From the NCBI GenBank assembly GCA_015494775.1, contig WGAP01000130.1:1-18246 (forward strand): a stretch of DNA of 18,246 nt, given 5' to 3'. The notes beneath the pieces are model-generated. The model searched no databases. It worked only from the letters and a program-made list of their open reading frames with translations, and was not told where the DNA came from. This document shows positions 15,116 through 18,246 of this stretch, in pieces. A program made the translations under genes and the position numbers. Every line of letters begins with the position of its first letter. Within the stretch, counting starts at the first letter, position 1. This DNA comes from Flavobacteriales bacterium (GTDB lineage: Bacteria > Bacteroidota > Bacteroidia > Flavobacteriales > Flavobacteriaceae).

Positions 15116-15143
15116 GTAGAGACGCCCAAATTGGGCGTCTCTA
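15116..15143. repeat. 28-bp GTAGAGACGC palindrome, copy 1
   Basis: A perfect 14-bp inverted repeat with no loop: GTAGAGACGCCCAA followed by its exact complement, then GGG. It is flanked by TTTTTT on the left and AAAAAA on the right. The GTAGAGACGC/GCGTCTCTAC theme is, to my knowledge, dispersed in several bacterial groups. Confidence 0.85.
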
Positions 15144-15179
15144 CGGGTAAAAAATAAACCGCCTACAATGTTTATTGAT

Positions 15180-15207
15180 GTAGATACGCGATGCATCGCG
15201 TCTCTAC
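15180..15207. repeat. 28-bp GTAGAGACGC palindrome, copy 2
   Basis: Same length and outer bases as copy 1, with GTAGATACGCGATG facing CATCGCGTCTCTAC and a single mismatch. The inner four bases differ from copy 1 (GATG/CATC against CCAA/TTGG) yet still pair, so pairing is conserved rather than sequence. It is again followed by GGG. Confidence 0.8.
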
Positions 15208-15314
15208 GGGCGAAACGGAATAATCGAATGGTATGGCAATTCGCCTTCAATGTTTACAATAGCGGAACAACCATAGCGACCGATGTCCCAACTAAGGCAG
15301 AATGCACCGAAAAG

Positions 15315-15360
15315 CCGGCGGCTGAGTGCCGCGGTGAAGCCGCGGTGTATCGAAGCCCCG
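15315..15360 (+). repeat. REP-like palindrome C
   Basis: TGAGTG, an inner stem CCGCGG-TGAAG-CCGCGG, then TGTATCGAA. The outer arms are GC-rich and pair imperfectly (GCCGGCGGC against GCCCCGGCC). It has the orientation of palindrome B and is followed 3 bases later by palindrome D in reverse. Confidence 0.65.
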
Positions 15361-15363
15361 GCC

Positions 15364-15409
15364 GGTCGCTTCGATACAATTTTTGCTACGCAAAAATCAC
15401 TCAGCGACC
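15364..15409 (-). repeat. REP-like palindrome D
   Basis: Outer arms GGTCGCT (15364-15370) and AGCGACC (15403-15409), inner stem ATTTTTGC-TAC-GCAAAAAT, with TCGATACA and CACTC between the stems. It is nearly the same as palindrome A except that the outer arms have changed on both sides together (GGTCATT/AATGACC in A). Block R3 starts 5 bases later. Confidence 0.78.
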
Positions 15410-15414
15410 TACAT

Positions 15415-15639
15415 CGCGCCAGGGATGGGAGCGGTTATGCGCGGGCGGCGCGCCGCAGGCCTGCCGTGGCGGCGGGGCGACCAGTGGGGAGCCACGTCCG
15501 CCACGCTCGCAGGGCAAGAGCGGGCCGACCGCGCATTTGAGCGGACAGCCCGACGGCGCCGCGTGAACGCACCGCCGGATGAGCCGAAGGCGAAAGCCGG
15601 CGGTCGGCGTGAACGTGAGCGCCGGGGCGCCCATAAAAA
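15415..15639 (+). repeat. GC-rich multi-hairpin repeat R3
   Basis: About 225 bases, same orientation as R1. The 20-base opening CGCGCCAGGGATGGGAGCGG is identical to R1, and the 24 bases at 15539-15562 are identical to R1 642-665. It ends GCGCCGGGGCGCCC ATAAAAA. Hairpin arms: CGCCGC (15451-15456) with GCGGCG (15469-15474); ACCGCCGG (15571-15578) with CCGGCGGT (15597-15604). It ends about 60 bases before the MCE gene. Confidence 0.75.
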
Positions 15640-15699
15640 TACCTCCCTTATACCACGCTTGGCCGAAAAATCGTATTATTGCATAAACAAGCACTTGCT

Positions 15700-16617
15700 A
15701 TGGCCCTCAAACGCGAATACAAAGCCGCCGGATTTGCCATCTTGGCTATCGTTCTGTTTATCTGGGGCTTTAACTTTCTCAAAGGCAAGGATTTGCTCAA
15801 ATCCTACCGGGAATTTTATGCCGTGTTCGACAATGTGGACGGCATCGACAATTCCACGCCGGTCAAAATGCGCGGGCTCGTCATCGGGTCCATCAAAGAT
15901 ATGCACTTCCGCGAAAGCGACCGTAAAATCATCCTTACGCTCAACATCGACAAAGAATACAACGTGCCCAAAGACAGCCGCATCAAAATTTCGGGCAACG
16001 GCATCCTGGGCAGTCGCAACCTGGAACTGGAACCCGGCATTTCGCCCGAAACGGCCCGCTCGGGCGACACATTGCAAAGCGCCACATCGGGCGGATTCAG
16101 CGAAATGCTCGGCTCGGCACAAGAACAATTGGAAGCCCTGATTGTGAACACCAACAACCTTATTCTGAACCTCAACCGCGTGTTCGACACCGTAAATCGT
16201 GCCAACCTCAAACAATCGCTTAACAACTTGCGAATCATGTCGAACGACCTTACGCGGCTTACACGCCAAACCAACGCCCTGCTCGCCGCCAACCGCTCCC
16301 GTATCGACCAAACCGTGGCCAACCTGCAACAAAGCAGCGGCGACATCAAGCAAATCACCGAACGGCTCAACAAAACCGATTTCGAACTTTTGGTCAAAAA
16401 CCTGTCGGAAAGCAGTGCAAAACTCAATGCCATTTTGGAAAATTTGCAACAAGGAAAAGGCACGGCCGGCAAGCTGATGAAGGACGAAGCGCTCTACCGC
16501 CAACTTAATCAAACGCTCCAAAACCTGGATGCGTTGCTACGCGATTTGAAAGCGCATCCCAAACGCTACGTCCATTTCTCGGTGTTCGGCCGCAAGGACA
16601 AACAGGCAAAAGACTGA
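15700..16617 (+). CDS. MCE/MlaD domain lipid-transport protein
   Basis: 305-residue membrane-anchored protein of the MlaD/MCE family, which forms hexameric rings carrying phospholipids or other hydrophobic molecules across the periplasm. A single N-terminal membrane helix (FAILAIVLFIWGFNFLKG, about 11-28) precedes the MCE domain at about 38-115 (FDNVDGIDNSTPVKMRGLVI, GNGILGSRNLELEPG). A long helical, probably coiled-coil region follows to about 290 (NTNNLILNLNRVFDTVNRAN, then ENLQQGKGTAGKLMKDEALY). ATG 15700 is chosen over an in-frame TTG at 15679, which lies in a weak -7-like TATTATTG and would add seven residues. No mlaE/mlaF partner is in the window. The next gene starts 3 bases after its stop. 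Confidence 0.92.
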   Translation: MALKREYKAAGFAILAIVLFIWGFNFLKGKDLLKSYREFYAVFDNVDGIDNSTPVKMRGLVIGSIKDMHFRESDRKIILTLNIDKEYNVPKDSRIKISGNGILGSRNLELEPGISPETARSGDTLQSATSGGFSEMLGSAQEQLEALIVNTNNLILNLNRVFDTVNRANLKQSLNNLRIMSNDLTRLTRQTNALLAANRSRIDQTVANLQQSSGDIKQITERLNKTDFELLVKNLSESSAKLNAILENLQQGKGTAGKLMKDEALYRQLNQTLQNLDALLRDLKAHPKRYVHFSVFGRKDKQAKD

Positions 16618-16620
16618 GCG

Positions 16621-17949
16621 ATGCAATATTTGGATAACCTTATTTTTGTCGTCTTACTGGCTGCGGGCATCGGTTATTTTGCCCGCAATGTGCGCAAAAC
16701 CATACGAAACATCAAGTTGGGCCGGCCCTATCCGGTCAACGACCGTAAATCCGAACGCTGGCGCAATATGCTGCTGAAAGCGTTGGGTCAGAAAAAAATG
16801 TTCAAACGGCCCGTTCCGGCCCTGCTCCACCTGGCGGTTTACCTGGGCTTTATCATCATCAACATCGAAGTGGTCGAAATCATTATCGACGGTATTTTCG
16901 GCACGCATCGCGTGCTGAGCTTTATGGGCGGATTATATAATTTCCTTATCGGCGCATTCGAAATTTTGGCCATATTGGTCATCGTGGCGGTTACGGTGTT
17001 TTGGATACGCCGTAATGTGCTCAAACTTTTGCGCTTCAATATGCCCGAAATGGAAGGATGGCCCAAACGCGATGCCAACCTTATCCTCTATTTTGAATTC
17101 GTGCTTATGACGGCCTTCCTGACCATGAACGCCGCCGACCTTAAACTGCAAATGCTACAATACGGGCATTACGCTTCGCATAAAGGCATTGTGGGCAGTT
17201 TTCCCGTCAGTCATTTTCTGCTCGGCATTTTGCCGAATAATCCGTCCGCCTTGGTGGCCATCGAACGTAGTATGTGGTGGTTCCACATTGCCGGCATCCT
17301 GGTTTTCCTGAACTACCTGTATTTTTCCAAGCATTTCCACATTCTCCTGGCTTTTCCCAATACCTATTTTGCCAAACTTCCGCCCTTGGCCAAATGGGAC
17401 AACCTGGAAAGCGTAAAACGCGAAGTTGAATTGATGATGGATCCCAATGCCGACCCCTACGCGGCACCTGCCACGGACGAAGCCGAACTGGAACGGTTCG
17501 GCGCCAAGGATATTTTCGACCTGAAATGGATCAATATTCTCAATGCCTACACCTGCACCGAATGCGGACGTTGCACCGACGTTTGTCCGGCCAACAATAC
17601 GGGCAAAAAACTTTCGCCGCGTAAAATCATGATGGACGTGCGCGACCGCACCGAAGCGGTGGGGAAAAACATCGACGCCAACGGTGGTGGGTTTAAAGAC
17701 GACGGCAAATCCTTGCTCGATTATATTTCGCACGAAGAGATTTGGGCTTGCACCACCTGCAATGCCTGCGTGGAAGAATGTCCGGTGGAAAACAATCCGA
17801 TGGACGTCATCGTTCAGTTGCGCCAATATCTGGTCATGGAAGAAAGTGCGGCTCCGGCCGAACTGAACATGATGTTTACCAATATGGAAAACAACGGCGC
17901 TCCTTGGCAATACAGCCAAGCCGACCGTTTGAATTGGGTAAATGAATAA
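16621..17949 (+). CDS. Membrane-bound (Fe-S) electron-transfer protein (HdrC/EtfD-like)
   Basis: 442-residue inner-membrane iron-sulfur protein. Hydrophobic segments near 5-20, 65-90, 103-130, 158-172 and 215-235 resemble nitrate-reductase gamma/HdrE-type heme domains. H70, H222, H238 and H240 lie near membrane segments and could bind heme b, which is inference. Two [4Fe-4S] motifs follow: C312, C315, C318, C322 in CTECGRCTDVCP and C377, C380, C383, C387 in CTTCNACVEECP. Followed by a CCG-domain gene, the pair resembles HdrC-HdrB-like modules that pass electrons between the quinone pool and a soluble partner such as ETF. It sits 3 bases after the MCE gene, in the same operon. The physiological donor is unknown. 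Confidence 0.9.
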   Translation: MQYLDNLIFVVLLAAGIGYFARNVRKTIRNIKLGRPYPVNDRKSERWRNMLLKALGQKKMFKRPVPALLHLAVYLGFIIINIEVVEIIIDGIFGTHRVLSFMGGLYNFLIGAFEILAILVIVAVTVFWIRRNVLKLLRFNMPEMEGWPKRDANLILYFEFVLMTAFLTMNAADLKLQMLQYGHYASHKGIVGSFPVSHFLLGILPNNPSALVAIERSMWWFHIAGILVFLNYLYFSKHFHILLAFPNTYFAKLPPLAKWDNLESVKREVELMMDPNADPYAAPATDEAELERFGAKDIFDLKWINILNAYTCTECGRCTDVCPANNTGKKLSPRKIMMDVRDRTEAVGKNIDANGGGFKDDGKSLLDYISHEEIWACTTCNACVEECPVENNPMDVIVQLRQYLVMEESAAPAELNMMFTNMENNGAPWQYSQADRLNWVNE

Positions 17950-17994
17950 CCGTTTAAGTTTAGCACAACGCGATATTAAAAGGAATCAGCAGCA

Positions 17995-18246
17995 ATGTAC
18001 AAAAAAGAATTGAACGTAAAAACCATGGCCCAAGCGGCGGCCGAAGGACACAGCCCCGAATACTTATACTGGGTGGGGTGTATGGGCAGTTATGACGACC
18101 GTGCCAAAAAAATCACCCGTTCGTTTGTTCGTTTGCTTAACGAAGCGGGCGTGGACTTTGCCGTATTGGGCACCGAAGAAAGTTGTTCGGGCGACCCGGC
18201 CAAACGCGCGGGCAACGAATTTCTGTTTCAAATGCAAGCCATGGCC
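17995..18246 (+). CDS. CCG-domain (Fe-S)-binding protein, HdrB-like (partial)
   Basis: The first 84 residues of a protein that runs off the right edge. After a short N-terminus it has YWVGCMGSYDDRAKKITRSF and GTEESCSGDPAKRAGNEFLF, the start of a cysteine-rich CCG domain as in HdrB and the C-terminal parts of GlpC/LutA proteins; such domains bind a non-cubane or [4Fe-4S] cluster. ATG 17995 follows the preceding stop by 45 bases, with AAAAGGAAT upstream. It is very probably the partner of the upstream membrane Fe-S protein. The second CCG motif would lie beyond the window. Confidence 0.88.
   Translation, partial: MYKKELNVKTMAQAAAEGHSPEYLYWVGCMGSYDDRAKKITRSFVRLLNEAGVDFAVLGTEESCSGDPAKRAGNEFLFQMQAMA

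Larger units (their letters stand above)
14544..15699. other. 1.15-kb repeat-dense intergenic region
   Basis: No credible gene lies between the divergent coaX and MCE genes. Apart from the coaX promoter it is a stack of repeats: two GC-rich hairpin clusters (14600-14850 and 14914-15070), the A-rich 7-nt repeat copy 2, two 28-bp GTAGAGACGC palindromes, REP-like palindromes C and D, and GC-rich block R3. The short open frames here are Arg/Ala/Pro-rich artefacts of GC-rich hairpins. Confidence 0.8.

Noticed and set aside
15116..15409. CRISPR-like array
   Set aside because: The repeats are palindromes of different kinds with unequal spacing; there is no regular repeat-spacer pattern and no cas gene.
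15383..16141. A 252-codon + strand open frame from palindrome D through R3 into the MCE gene
   Set aside because: It reads through repeats and then an alternative frame of the MCE gene, which has its own ATG at 15700 and clear family motifs.

Overview
The window comes from a Bacteroidota chromosome, most likely Flavobacteriia or a close class. Pointers are the Oar-type TonB-dependent receptor, the order coaX / outer-membrane protein / TPR protein / lptC / DUF21-CBS protein, the lack of Shine-Dalgarno sites, and several starts preceded by the Bacteroidota -7 box TAnnTTTG. No genus can be named from sequence alone.

Layout. (1) 1-282: 3' tail of a 23S rRNA gene, a complete 5S rRNA gene and a strong terminator, i.e. 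the end of an rRNA operon on the + strand. (2) 283-882: non-coding, filled with repeats (two inverted REP-like palindromes, a 7-nt-periodic A-rich repeat, a GC-rich multi-hairpin block). (3) 883-4005: Oar-like TonB-dependent receptor, + strand, with terminator. (4) 4006-5230: an inverted GC-rich block, then an abruptly AT-rich island with one unrecognised gene, its own Bacteroidota-type promoter and a long dyad around the promoter. (5) 5250-14543: ten tightly packed minus-strand genes, in transcription order coaX, FadL-like outer-membrane protein, TPR protein, lptC, DUF21/CBS protein, mnmE, TauE/SafE permease, elaA-type GNAT, DECR-like reductase, rnhA. Five junctions overlap by the 4 bases ATGA or by the stop region. 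(6) 14544-15699: about 1.15 kb of stacked non-coding repeats of at least four kinds. (7) 15700-18246: + strand MCE/MlaD protein, membrane-bound di-[4Fe-4S] protein and the start of a CCG-domain (HdrB-like) protein.

The coding genes are mostly housekeeping or envelope functions: CoA synthesis, LPS export, outer-membrane transport, tRNA modification, lipid trafficking, membrane electron transfer. The most unusual content is in the intergenic DNA. Three diverged copies of a 225-275 bp GC-rich element keep short anchor motifs while their hairpin arms differ in sequence but remain perfectly paired, which is a covariation signature. Two of them sit next to pairs of REP-like palindromes with conserved TGAGTG / TGTATCGAA strands and compensating stems. 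These repeats lie at transcription-unit boundaries. The second point of interest is the AT-rich gene at 4516-5103, which looks horizontally acquired.
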